Below are positions 25,538-34,723 of a DNA stretch of 64,000 nucleotides, piece by piece (positions within the stretch are counted from its first letter, which is position 1; every line of letters begins with the position of its first letter). A program made the position numbers and the translations under genes. Origin of the DNA: Parabacteroides sp. TM07-1AC. Its GTDB lineage: Bacteria; Bacteroidota; Bacteroidia; Bacteroidales; Tannerellaceae. Under the pieces are notes generated by a model. That model searched no databases. It was given only the letters and a program-made list of their open reading frames with translations, and was not told the origin of the DNA. Where the stretch lies: contig NZ_QUKD01000003.1 of assembly GCF_003480915.1 (NCBI RefSeq), positions 441,098 through 505,097 of the forward strand, given 5' to 3'.

Positions 25538-26388
25538 GAATCCCGTTCTTAACGCGAGTACAACTGCCGGCACTGATAGTCGTATGCATCTTACTGGTCC
25601 TGTCGGGCTGTAAATCGTCGAAAAAGGTCGGAACGGTTGTTTCCGGCGGTGCCAAGGCGCACAATGAATTTTTCGAAGCGATGGAAGAACACTCGTTCCG
25701 GTTCAATACGATGACTGCCCGCCTGAATGCGGAGCTGAAGGGCACTAAAAATAACATGAGTTCACGTGTGGACCTGAAGATGGTCAAAGACAGTGCATTC
25801 CAGTTATCCGTCCAGCCGTTCCTGGGTATCGAAGTGTTCCGTGCCGAATTTACAGTCGACAGCATAAAGGTGGTAGACCGTATGAACAAACGCTATGTAG
25901 CCGAACGCTATGCCGACCTGAAAGGACAGACTCCGATCGAGTTCAACTTCTACAACCTGCAGGCGTTGTTCACCAACCATATTTTCCTGCCGGGACAGCA
26001 GTTTATCGAACCGAAACAGTTCAAACGTTTCAAGCTGAACCAGGAAGGATCGACGGCTGAGATCCGGATCAAGGATTCACTCGGACTGCTTTATACTTTC
26101 TTTGCCGACGGCGAAGAGAAGTTGCTCTCAACCTACATCACCGATCCGTCCGAACAGTACGCCCTGCAATGGGATTATGCCGACTTCCGCGTGACGGACG
26201 GACAACCGTTCCCGCAGTTGATGGACGTAAATGTGCTGGCTAACGGCTCCTCTCAGGGTGGAATCGCTTTCCGTTTTTCCCGCATACAGACAAATGTGCC
26301 GGTTAATCTGGAGTTTTCCATTCCGGCTAAATATAAACGTATTACCTTTGCACAGATCCTGAAGTCAATCAGTAACAGTCAGAAATAG
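25534..26388 (+). CDS. DUF4292 lipoprotein
   Basis: 284 aa with lipobox LVLSGCKSS (Cys26). The rest is a beta-rich domain of the DUF4292 family, reminiscent of LolA/LolB-type lipoprotein carriers (FRFNTMTARLNAEL, VQPFLGIEVFRAEF). It overlaps the TPR gene end by 4 bp (ATGA) and is followed 3 bp later by the EnvC-like gene, so the three form one operon. A lipoprotein-handling role is inferred. Confidence 0.8.
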   Translation: MRIPFLTRVQLPALIVVCILLVLSGCKSSKKVGTVVSGGAKAHNEFFEAMEEHSFRFNTMTARLNAELKGTKNNMSSRVDLKMVKDSAFQLSVQPFLGIEVFRAEFTVDSIKVVDRMNKRYVAERYADLKGQTPIEFNFYNLQALFTNHIFLPGQQFIEPKQFKRFKLNQEGSTAEIRIKDSLGLLYTFFADGEEKLLSTYITDPSEQYALQWDYADFRVTDGQPFPQLMDVNVLANGSSQGGIAFRFSRIQTNVPVNLEFSIPAKYKRITFAQILKSISNSQK

Positions 26389-26390
26389 AA

Positions 26391-27689
26391 ATGAAATACA
26401 CTTGGTTTGTCATATTCACGTTAACTGCCCTGACCGCCTTCGGTCAGAAGTCAGCCCGGGTGAGACAGCTCGAAGAACAGCGTAAAAAGGCGTTGGCGGA
26501 GATCGAAATGACAAACCAGTTGCTGAAAGAGACTACCCAGACGGCACAAAACTCGCTCAACCGCTTGAACCTGCTTTCGCAGCAGATCCTTTCCCGAAAG
26601 AAAGTGATCAGCCTGCTCAATCAGGAGGTAGGCGAACTGGATGACCAGATCGTTGCTTCCCGCCGGGAAATCACCAGGCTGGAAAAAGAGTTGGGCGGTA
26701 AACGTGACAATTACGGCAAGTCCATGCAAAGTATGTTTAAACGCCGCAGCTCACAGGACAAACTGCTTTTCATCCTCTCTGCCGACAACTTCGCACAATC
26801 CATGCGCCGCATGCGTTACCTGCGCGAATATGCCGACTGGCAAAAACAGCAGGCTACCGAGATCATCGACAAGCAAACCGAGATAGCACTCAAGCAGAAA
26901 GAGCTTGAAAAAACACGCTCCGAAAAGAATGCGTTGCTGAGCACCCGCGAACAGGAAAGTAAAAAGCTCCAGACCGAAGAGAACAACCAGAAGGTCGAAG
27001 TACAGCAACTCAGTAAGAAACAAAAGGAACTGAAAGAACAACTCCGTAAGAAACAACAGCAGGCGAATGCCTTGAACCGTCAGATCGAAAAGCAGATAGC
27101 CGAAGAGATAGCCCGTGCCGAAGCCGAAGCAAAGGCTGCCCGCGAGCGTGAACGCCGTGCCCGTGAAAAGGCGAAAGCCGAAGGCAAAGCACCAGCCAAA
27201 GAGCCTATACAGGAAGAGCGTGTAGCCGATACAAAAGGCGGTTATGCCATGACCCGGGCGGAAAAGAAACTTTCCGACGACTTTGCCGGCAATCGCGGAC
27301 GTTTGCCGTTCCCTGTCGCCGGACGTTATACCATCGTCGGCACTTTCGGAGAGCAACAGCACCAGGAATTGAAATATGTACGTACCAACAATAGCGGTAT
27401 CGACATCCAGACTACTCCGGGAGCAGATGCCCGCGCCGTATTCAATGGCGAAGTGACCCGTGTATTCGTGGTTCCGGGCTACAACAACTCTGTCATCATA
27501 CGCCACGGTAACTACCTGACGGTCTACAGTAACCTAAGCCAGGTATATGTAAAGGCAGGCGACAAGGTCAGCACCCGCCAGGCAATCGGCAAGATATTCA
27601 CCGACACGGAAAGCGGCAATGCCACGATCCTCCACTTCCAGCTTTGGAAAGAAAAAACGAAACTGAATCCTTCGCCCTGGCTCGACTAA
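26391..27689 (+). CDS. EnvC-like murein hydrolase activator (degenerate M23)
   Basis: 432 aa. A signal peptide (MKYTWFVIFTLTALTAFG) is followed by a long coiled coil (residues 20-245) and a C-terminal M23/LytM domain (about 305-432). The catalytic signature is degenerate: NSGIDI replaces H-x3-D, and ILHFQL replaces HxH. The protein therefore most likely activates an amidase for daughter-cell separation, as EnvC does, instead of cutting peptidoglycan itself. Confidence 0.85.
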   Translation: MKYTWFVIFTLTALTAFGQKSARVRQLEEQRKKALAEIEMTNQLLKETTQTAQNSLNRLNLLSQQILSRKKVISLLNQEVGELDDQIVASRREITRLEKELGGKRDNYGKSMQSMFKRRSSQDKLLFILSADNFAQSMRRMRYLREYADWQKQQATEIIDKQTEIALKQKELEKTRSEKNALLSTREQESKKLQTEENNQKVEVQQLSKKQKELKEQLRKKQQQANALNRQIEKQIAEEIARAEAEAKAARERERRAREKAKAEGKAPAKEPIQEERVADTKGGYAMTRAEKKLSDDFAGNRGRLPFPVAGRYTIVGTFGEQQHQELKYVRTNNSGIDIQTTPGADARAVFNGEVTRVFVVPGYNNSVIIRHGNYLTVYSNLSQVYVKAGDKVSTRQAIGKIFTDTESGNATILHFQLWKEKTKLNPSPWLD

Positions 27690-27691
27690 GC

Positions 27692-27834
27692 AGTTGACTG
27701 TTGACAGAGGACAGTTGACAGTTGACAGTTAGGCTTCGCATTCGGCCCCCCCAAAAATATTAAACCTAAATAACCGCCTCTACATTCATTGCGGATAATA
27801 ACTGTCAACTGTCACTTGTCAACTGTCAACTGAA
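27692..27834. repeat. TGTCAAC heptad inverted-repeat element, copy c
   Basis: Left GTTGACTGTTGACAG plus CAGTTGACAGTTGACAGTT, core GGCTTCGCATTCGGCC, right AACTGTCAACTGTCACTTG and TGTCAACTGTCAACTG. Same organisation as copy a. Confidence 0.75.
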
Positions 27835-27844
27835 AAAAGTTTCC

Positions 27845-27852
27845 TATCTTTG
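27845..27852 (+). promoter_or_regulatory. -7 box (TATCTTTG) of the chromate transporter pair
   Basis: 22 bp before the preferred ATG at 27874 and directly after the repeat element. No TTG at normal spacing. Confidence 0.5.
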
Positions 27853-27873
27853 TCCCCGATTAAAAAGAAGATT

Positions 27874-28404
27874 ATGTATTGGACGCTCTTTCTTACGTTC
27901 CTCAAAATAGGCGTGGGGACGATAGGTGGCGGATACGCCATGTTGCCGCTAATTCAGCGGGAAGTCGTAGACCGCGGTTGGTTATCCAAAGAAGATTTCA
28001 TCGACCTCTTCTCCGTCGCACAGTCATTACCGGGTATCTTCGCAGTAAATATCTCCATCTTTGTCGGCTATAAACTGAAAAAAAGTGTGGGAAGTGTAGT
28101 CTGCGCCCTGGGTACGATTCTGCCGTCTTTCGTGATCATCCTGCTGATCGCTACGTTCTTTACCCAGGTACAGGACAATGAATGGGTGGAAAAAATATTC
28201 AAGGGGTTGCGTCCCGCTGTTGTGGCGTTGATCGCTGTTCCCTGTATCACTACGGCACGTTCCATCAAGCTGAATTATGTTTCGATGCTGATCCCCATCG
28301 CAGCTGCGTTGCTTATCTGGATAGGAGGCGTTTCGCCGGTATGGATCATTCTAGCCGCTATTGCCGGAGGGTTGGTGTATGGTTTAAAGATAAAGAAGAA
28401 TTGA
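27874..28404 (+). CDS. Chromate transporter, short CHR subunit 1
   Basis: 176 aa with about five transmembrane helices and the CHR-family motifs FLKIGVGTIGGGYAMLPLI, then SVAQSLPGIFAVNISIFVGY. Short-chain CHR proteins work as pairs of oppositely oriented halves; the partner begins 1 bp after this stop. ATG at 27874 is preferred over a TTG at 27850 that lies within the promoter. The natural substrate is uncertain. Confidence 0.88.
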   Translation: MYWTLFLTFLKIGVGTIGGGYAMLPLIQREVVDRGWLSKEDFIDLFSVAQSLPGIFAVNISIFVGYKLKKSVGSVVCALGTILPSFVIILLIATFFTQVQDNEWVEKIFKGLRPAVVALIAVPCITTARSIKLNYVSMLIPIAAALLIWIGGVSPVWIILAAIAGGLVYGLKIKKN

Positions 28405-28405
28405 T

Positions 28406-28957
28406 ATGATTTGGTTACAGTTACTTTATGTCTATCTGAAGATCGGAATCTTCGGTTTTGGTGGCGGATATGCCATGCTCTCGCTGATACAGGCGGATGT
28501 AGTGGACCGCTATGGATGGATTTCCCTGCAGGAGTTTACGGATATTGTGGCGATCTCGCAGATGACACCCGGACCGATCGGGATCAACAGTGCGACTTAT
28601 ATCGGTTACACAGCCATTCATAATGCCGGATACCCGCCGTTCATGGCTGTTCTCGGTTCGTGCCTGACTACATTTGCCGTGTGTCTGCCTTCGTTCATCC
28701 TGGTATTGGTCATTTCCTATTTCTTTGCCAAATTCAAGAACAACAAATACGTCGTAGCCGCTTTCACAGGCCTGCGCCCTGCCACGGTCGGACTGATAGC
28801 TGCCGCCGCCTTACTGTTGATGAACAAGGAGAACTTCATCGACTACAAAAGTTTCCTGATCTTCGGTGCCGCCTTTATCCTCACCTGGAAGTTCAAGATC
28901 CACCCGATCCTGATGATCGCATTGGCAGGAATCGCCGGAGTGATACTGTATTGGTAA
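28406..28957 (+). CDS. Chromate transporter, short CHR subunit 2
   Basis: 183 aa with the same family motifs (LKIGIFGFGGGYAMLSLI, SQMTPGPIGINSATYIGY). It is translationally coupled to subunit 1, and together they form the usual heterodimeric inner-membrane carrier for chromate-like oxyanions. Confidence 0.88.
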   Translation: MIWLQLLYVYLKIGIFGFGGGYAMLSLIQADVVDRYGWISLQEFTDIVAISQMTPGPIGINSATYIGYTAIHNAGYPPFMAVLGSCLTTFAVCLPSFILVLVISYFFAKFKNNKYVVAAFTGLRPATVGLIAAAALLLMNKENFIDYKSFLIFGAAFILTWKFKIHPILMIALAGIAGVILYW

Positions 28958-28993
28958 AACATATGCCTTTTACAGGCATATCCGTCCCCATAA

Positions 28994-29103
28994 GAGAAAA
29001 TACTGTTTCTTCCAGGAGAAAATACTGTTTCTTCCGAGAGAAAATATAGTTTCCTTCGAGAGAAACTTTTGTTTCCCCCGGAAGAAACTATTCCCGCTAA
29101 GGC
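28994..29103. repeat. 22-bp tandem repeat, five units, locus 2
   Basis: Units start at 28994, 29016, 29038, 29060 and about 29082, of the type GAGAAAATACTGTTTCTTCC + 2 nt, decaying to the right. The exact 22-bp period and AGAAAC/GTTTCT self-complementarity are visible by eye. It lies between the chromate and RND operons. Confidence 0.8.
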
Positions 29104-29238
29104 AAAAGTATCGTTGTTGGTTGCATATTTCTATCACTTCGCATTAAACCTTTTTCCTTCCCTCTTGTCTATATTTTGATTCTGTTGTGTATCTTTACAC
29201 GCCTATTGATAAGTTTTAAAGTAGATACCATTGAAAAT

Positions 29239-30336
29239 ATGACGAAGAGAGTGAAGTGGGGCGTTACCGCCGCGATCTTCCTGATGATTGCAGGGATGAT
29301 TGCTTATCCACAGATTAAAAACCAGTTGACAGCATCCGGCAAGGATTCCGTTGTACCACCCGCACCGGGAACAAGTGCACGTAAACAGGTGCTGAACATT
29401 AACGCCGAAGTATTGAAATTTCAATCGCTGACCGACAAAGTAATCAGTACAGGCAGTATCATTCCCGACGAAGAAGTAGACTTATCCTTCGAATCGTCCG
29501 GAAAAGTAGTGAATATCTATTTCACCGAAGGTACGCATGTAAAAGCCGGTGACCTGCTTGCCAAGATCAATGACAAACCCCTGCAGGCACAGCTCCGGAA
29601 ACTGGAAGCCCAGATTCCGTTGGCAAAAGACCGGGTATACCGCCAGCGCACCTTGCTGGAAAAAGACGCGGTCAGCCAGGAAGCCTACGAGCAGGTGACT
29701 ACCGAATATGAAAAACTAATGGCGGATATCGATCTCGTAAAGGCCAACATCCTGCAAACCGAACTGCGCGCGCCTTTCGACGGCATCATCGGTCTGCGTT
29801 CCGTCAGTGAAGGGGCGTATGTGTCTCCTACTACCGTCATTACCAAGCTGACTAAGATATCGCCGTTGAAGATCGAGTTCTCCATCCCTGAAAGATATGC
29901 AAACGACGTGAACAACGGCACGACGATCGTCTTCCGCCTGGAAGATTCGGACGGTATCATGCGCGATTACAATGCCAGAGTATATGCCGTCGAAAGTAAA
30001 ATGGATATGACAACCCGCACCCTGAAGGTACGCGCCACTTATCCGAATACAAACGAAACGATTTTCCCCGGACGCTATACCTCTGTCGAGATCACCAAAC
30101 GCGAGATCATGAACGCACTTGCCATCCCAAGCGAGGCGCTGATCCCGGAAATGGGCAAGAACGTCGTTTACCTCTACAAAAACGGGGTAGCCGACCCGGC
30201 AGAGATTGAGATCGGCCTGCGTACCGAAAGTCACGTACAGGTACTCAAAGGTTTACAACCCGGCGACACGCTGATCACTTCGGGTGTGATGCAGCTCCGG
30301 ACCGGCATGAATGTTACTATTGATAATCTGTATTAA
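29239..30336 (+). CDS. RND efflux periplasmic adaptor subunit
   Basis: 365-aa membrane-fusion protein of the AcrA/MexA type. An N-terminal membrane anchor (residues 8-24) precedes a lipoyl half-motif (EEVDLSFESSGKVVNIYF), an alpha-hairpin (about 110-155), the second lipoyl half (ELRAPFDGIIG), a beta-barrel and a membrane-proximal domain. ATG at 29239 is chosen; the longer frame begins inside untranslated sequence. First gene of a three-gene tripartite efflux operon. It lacks a lipobox. Confidence 0.93.
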   Translation: MTKRVKWGVTAAIFLMIAGMIAYPQIKNQLTASGKDSVVPPAPGTSARKQVLNINAEVLKFQSLTDKVISTGSIIPDEEVDLSFESSGKVVNIYFTEGTHVKAGDLLAKINDKPLQAQLRKLEAQIPLAKDRVYRQRTLLEKDAVSQEAYEQVTTEYEKLMADIDLVKANILQTELRAPFDGIIGLRSVSEGAYVSPTTVITKLTKISPLKIEFSIPERYANDVNNGTTIVFRLEDSDGIMRDYNARVYAVESKMDMTTRTLKVRATYPNTNETIFPGRYTSVEITKREIMNALAIPSEALIPEMGKNVVYLYKNGVADPAEIEIGLRTESHVQVLKGLQPGDTLITSGVMQLRTGMNVTIDNLY

Positions 30337-30344
30337 ATTTCCCT

Positions 30345-33300
30345 ATGGCAAATATATCGGAAACCAGTATAAACAGGCCGGTACTTTCGACGGTAATGAT
30401 GCTTATCATCCTGCTGTTCGGTATGATCGGCTACAAGTTCCTGGGGGTTCGCGAGTTCCCCAGTGTGGACCAGCCCATTATCTCGGTAAACGTGTCCTAT
30501 CCGGGAGCGAACGCCGAGGTTATCATGAACCAGATCACGGAGCCGCTGGAACAGAACATCAACGGTATCCCGGGTATCCGTTCCCTGAGCAGTGTCAGCA
30601 GCCAGGGTAGCAGCCGTATCACCGTCGAGTTCGAACTGTCGGTGGATATGGAAACGGCAGCCAACGACGTGCGCGACAAGGTATCGCGTGCCCAGCGTTA
30701 TCTGCCGCGCGACTGCGACCCTCCGACCGTAGCCAAGGCAGATGCCGATGCGACTCCCATCATGCAGATCGGCGTGCAAAGCAACCGGCGCTCGCTGATG
30801 GAACTGAGTGAAATAGCTGAACTGACTGTAAAAGAACGCCTGCAGACGATCTCGAATGTAAGCGGTGTGGATATATGGGGACAGAAACGTTACTCCATGC
30901 GACTGTGGCTCGACCCGATCAAGATGGCAGGCTATGGCGTCACCCCACTGGACGTAAAGAATGCCGTGGATGCGGAAAACGTGGAATTGCCTTCCGGTAG
31001 CATCGAAGGGAATACGATCGATCTGTCTATCCGTACCCTGGGGCTGATGCATACGGCAAAAGAGTTCGACGACCTGATCGTCAAGGAAGATGCCAACAAT
31101 ATCGTCCGTTTCAAAGACGTCGGACGGGCAGAACTGGCACCGGAAGACCTGCGCAGTATCCTGCGTAAGAACGGTGAACCGATGGTGATTTGCGTGATCG
31201 TTCCTCAGCCGGGCGCCAACCATATCGAGATTGCCGACGAGGCTTACAACCGTATCGAGCAGTTGAAGAAAGACCTGCCGGAAGATGTTTCGATCGAAAT
31301 GATCTACGACAATACCCGTTTCATCCGCGCCTCTATCGCCGAAGTGGAAGAGACGATCTATGTGGCATTGGCACTGGTAGTATTGATCATCTTCCTGTTC
31401 CTTCGTGACTGGCGCGTGACGCTGGTTCCCTGCGTGGTAATTCCAGTGTCGCTGGTGGGTGCTTTCTTCGTGATGTATATCTCCGGTTTCTCCATCAACG
31501 TATTGACCATGCTGGCAGTCGTTCTTTCAGTCGGACTGGTGGTGGACGACGCGATCGTGGTGGCGGAAAATATCTATGTCCGCATCGAACAAGGCATGAA
31601 TCCGAAGGAGGCTGGTATAGAAGGGTCGAAAGAAATCTTCTTCGCTGTAGTCTCGACGACGGTAACCCTCGTTTCGGTGTTCCTTCCGATTGTGTTTATG
31701 GAGGGGATGACGGGACGTTTGTTCAAGGAGTTCAGTATCGTGATTGCCGGTTCGGTGACGATCTCTTCGTTTGTCGCCCTGACCTTCACGCCGATGCTTG
31801 CAACCAAATTGCTTCGCAGACGGGAAAAGAAGAACTGGCTGTATGTAAAAACCGAACCTTTCTTCGAAGGGTTGAACAATATCTATGCCCGGTCACTCAA
31901 CTATTTCTTGAGCCATAAATGGTGGGCTATTCCTATAGTAGTCATCATGTTCGGTTCGATCGGCTACTTTTGGAAAACGATCCGTTCCGAGCTGTCGCCG
32001 CTGGAGGACCGCTCTTCCATATCCATCAATATGCGTGCCCAGGAAGGTGCCACTTTCGAGTTCATCCGCGATTTCTCCGACCGGATCGCTACACTCGCCG
32101 ACTCCATCGCCCCGGAGCGTAAGTTCCTGACAAACCGTTCTTCCAGCAGCAACGCCAATATCAGCGTGATCCTGCCGGATATTAAAGAGCGTGAACGTTC
32201 GCAGATGGAGATAGCCGAGAAGCTGTCGGCAGCCGTACGTAAGGAAACGCAGGCACGCGCCTTCGTTCAGCAGCAGTCTACTTTTGGCGGACGACGCGGC
32301 GGTATGCCTGTACAGTATGTATTGCAGGCACCCAGTTTGGAAAAGCTGGCGGAAAAGCTGCCTGAATTCATGCTGAAAGTAAACGAAAGCCCTGTCTTCC
32401 AGATGGCGGATGTGAACCTGAAGTTCACCAAGCCGGAGACACGTATCGAGATCGATCGCGACAAGGCTTCTTCGCTGGGGGTCAGCACGCGCAACATCGC
32501 ACAGACATTGCAGTATGCATTGAGCGGGCAGCGTATGGGTTATTTCTATATGAATGGTAAACAATATCAGATACTAGGCGAAATCAACCGCCAGCAGCGT
32601 AACACGCCGCTCGACCTGAAGTCGATCTATGTGCGCAGCGACAACGGTTCGATGATCCAGCTGGATAACCTGGTGACACTGCATGAAGACGTGGCACCGC
32701 CTCAGTTATACCGTTACAACCGTTTCGTTTCGGCAACGGTTTCCAGCGGTCTGAACAAAGGATATACCATCGGTGACGGTCTGGACGAAATGGACCGTAT
32801 CGCGGCAGAGACACTGGACGGCAGTTTCCGGACAGCCCTTTCCGGTGAATCGAAAGAGTTCCGCGAAAGTTCTTCCAGCCTGATGTTTGCCATGATCCTG
32901 GCATTGCTGATGATCTACCTGGTACTTGCCGCCCAGTTCGAGAGCTTCAAGGACCCGTTGGTGGTGATGTTCACCGTGCCGCTGGCTATCGCGGGAGCTT
33001 TAATCTTTATGAGTTATTCGGGTATCACGATGAATATATTCAGTCAGATCGGTATCATCATGCTGATCGGTCTGGTAGCAAAGAACGGTATCCTGATCGT
33101 GGAGTTTGCCAACCAGCGCCAGGAGGCAGGGCTGAGTATGGCGGAAGCGATCCGTTCGGCCTCCACACAGCGCCTGCGTCCGATCCTGATGACCAGTGTG
33201 TCTACTATCCTCGGACTGGTGCCGCTGGTATATGCGACAGGCGAAGGAGCACAGGGACGTGTTGCCATGGGTATTGCCGTAGTGGGCGGTATGTTGGTAT

Positions 33301-33374
33301 CGACATTCCTTACCCTGTTCATCGTTCCTGCCATGTATAGTTTTATTTCAACAGACAGAGCAAAAAAGATATGA
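30345..33374 (+). CDS. RND efflux transporter permease (HAE1/AcrB family)
   Basis: 1009-aa proton-driven inner-membrane pump with twelve expected transmembrane helices, two large periplasmic loops, and the TM4 Asp pair in GLVVDDAIVVAEN. It begins 8 bp after the adaptor gene and its end overlaps the TolC-family gene (ATGA). Substrates (drugs, bile salts or others) cannot be told from sequence. Confidence 0.95.
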   Translation: MANISETSINRPVLSTVMMLIILLFGMIGYKFLGVREFPSVDQPIISVNVSYPGANAEVIMNQITEPLEQNINGIPGIRSLSSVSSQGSSRITVEFELSVDMETAANDVRDKVSRAQRYLPRDCDPPTVAKADADATPIMQIGVQSNRRSLMELSEIAELTVKERLQTISNVSGVDIWGQKRYSMRLWLDPIKMAGYGVTPLDVKNAVDAENVELPSGSIEGNTIDLSIRTLGLMHTAKEFDDLIVKEDANNIVRFKDVGRAELAPEDLRSILRKNGEPMVICVIVPQPGANHIEIADEAYNRIEQLKKDLPEDVSIEMIYDNTRFIRASIAEVEETIYVALALVVLIIFLFLRDWRVTLVPCVVIPVSLVGAFFVMYISGFSINVLTMLAVVLSVGLVVDDAIVVAENIYVRIEQGMNPKEAGIEGSKEIFFAVVSTTVTLVSVFLPIVFMEGMTGRLFKEFSIVIAGSVTISSFVALTFTPMLATKLLRRREKKNWLYVKTEPFFEGLNNIYARSLNYFLSHKWWAIPIVVIMFGSIGYFWKTIRSELSPLEDRSSISINMRAQEGATFEFIRDFSDRIATLADSIAPERKFLTNRSSSSNANISVILPDIKERERSQMEIAEKLSAAVRKETQARAFVQQQSTFGGRRGGMPVQYVLQAPSLEKLAEKLPEFMLKVNESPVFQMADVNLKFTKPETRIEIDRDKASSLGVSTRNIAQTLQYALSGQRMGYFYMNGKQYQILGEINRQQRNTPLDLKSIYVRSDNGSMIQLDNLVTLHEDVAPPQLYRYNRFVSATVSSGLNKGYTIGDGLDEMDRIAAETLDGSFRTALSGESKEFRESSSSLMFAMILALLMIYLVLAAQFESFKDPLVVMFTVPLAIAGALIFMSYSGITMNIFSQIGIIMLIGLVAKNGILIVEFANQRQEAGLSMAEAIRSASTQRLRPILMTSVSTILGLVPLVYATGEGAQGRVAMGIAVVGGMLVSTFLTLFIVPAMYSFISTDRAKKI

Positions 33375-34711
33375 AAAAGGTCTTATTCATGATACTGGCT
33401 GTTTCTGCTTCCCTGGGCGTAAAGACACAGGAGATATACAGCCTGAAGCAATGCATCGAAACCGGACTGGAGCGCAACTACTCCATCCGTATCGTACGCA
33501 ACGAGCAACTGATCAGTGACAATAACGCGACACCGGGCAATGCCGGTTACCTGCCGACAGTGGATATGAGCGGCGGGTTCAGCGGCTCGATCAATAACAA
33601 CCGCAACAAATTAGCCGACGGTACGACCGAGAAGCAGAACGGTGTCAATAACGAAACCGGCGACATCGGGCTGAACGTGAACTGGACGGTATTCGACGGT
33701 TTCGGTATCCAGGCGGAATATGCACGGCTGAAAGAACTTCAACGAATGGGCGAACTGAACACGCGCCTGACGATAGAGGATTTCGTAGCCACGCTCTCGG
33801 GCGAATATTACAACCTGATCCGCCAACATATCCGTTTACGTAACCTGCGTTCATCCCTCGACCTTTCCCGCGAGCGTGTCCGTATTGCGGAAGAGCGTTA
33901 TCACATCGGTTCGGGCTCGCGCATGGACCTGCAGCAGGCACAGGTGGACTTCAACGCCGACAGTTCCAATGTGCTGAACCAGCTGGAGGTGGTACATACT
34001 TCCCGCATCCGCTTGAACGAGCTGATGGCACTCGATAATATAGACGAGCAGATCGCCCTGAAAGATTCGGTGATACGCCCGAACATCTTCCTCGACGAAG
34101 TGGACCTGTGGCAAAGCACGCTGGCTTCGAATGCCTCCCTGCTGATCGCCCAAAAGAACCAGACGCTAACCGAATTGGAATATAAAAAGGTGAAGAGCCG
34201 CGACTACCCGTATGTCAAGCTGAATGCGGGCTACGGTTATACCGCAAACTGGTACGAGGTGGGTGCCACCGACCTGCAGCAACGCCTGGGACTGAACTAT
34301 GGCCTGACGGTAGGTCTGAACCTGTTCGACGGTCTGAACCGTCGCCGCGAACGTCGTAATGCACGTATCCAGATAGAAAACAGCCAGCTGAAGAAACAGG
34401 AGCTGGAATTGGGCCTGCGTGCCGACATGAGTAATCTGTGGATGGCTTACCAGAATAATCTGGGTCTGTGGAATCTGGAGAAAGAGAATGTCGTTGTGGC
34501 TTTGGAAAACCATCGCATCGCAATCGACCGCTATAAACTGGGTGAGTTATCCGGCATCGAGCTTCGTGAAGCCCAGATAAGCCTGCTGGAAGCCGAAGAG
34601 CGGCAGTCCATATCAGAATATTCGACAAAGCTATGCGAAATATCCCTCCTGCAACTAAGCGGTCAGATTTTGACCTATGTAGCTCCGGAACCGGAGAAAG
34701 CTAGTTTTTAA
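33371..34711 (+). CDS. TolC-family outer-membrane efflux protein
   Basis: 446 aa with a signal peptide (MKKVLFMILAVSASLGVKT), then two repeats of long helices (outer membrane efflux protein domains) with the family motif AEERYHIGSGSRMDLQQAQ and its second-half counterpart DRYKLGELSGIELREAQ. It forms the outer-membrane channel of the tripartite pump encoded by the two genes before it. Confidence 0.93.
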   Translation: MKKVLFMILAVSASLGVKTQEIYSLKQCIETGLERNYSIRIVRNEQLISDNNATPGNAGYLPTVDMSGGFSGSINNNRNKLADGTTEKQNGVNNETGDIGLNVNWTVFDGFGIQAEYARLKELQRMGELNTRLTIEDFVATLSGEYYNLIRQHIRLRNLRSSLDLSRERVRIAEERYHIGSGSRMDLQQAQVDFNADSSNVLNQLEVVHTSRIRLNELMALDNIDEQIALKDSVIRPNIFLDEVDLWQSTLASNASLLIAQKNQTLTELEYKKVKSRDYPYVKLNAGYGYTANWYEVGATDLQQRLGLNYGLTVGLNLFDGLNRRRERRNARIQIENSQLKKQELELGLRADMSNLWMAYQNNLGLWNLEKENVVVALENHRIAIDRYKLGELSGIELREAQISLLEAEERQSISEYSTKLCEISLLQLSGQILTYVAPEPEKASF

Positions 34712-34723
34712 AAACACCACAAT

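Noticed and set aside
26391..27689. Active M23 endopeptidase
   Set aside because: The zinc ligands are replaced (NSGID for HxxxD; ILHF for HxH), so an EnvC-type activator is the better call.
28994..29103. Possible CRISPR array (22-bp period)
   Set aside because: Units are contiguous with no spacers, and no cas genes are nearby; it is a simple tandem repeat.
31893..32564. 223-codon leftward frame opposite the RND pump gene
   Set aside because: Antisense to a well-conserved pump region, with shadow-like composition.
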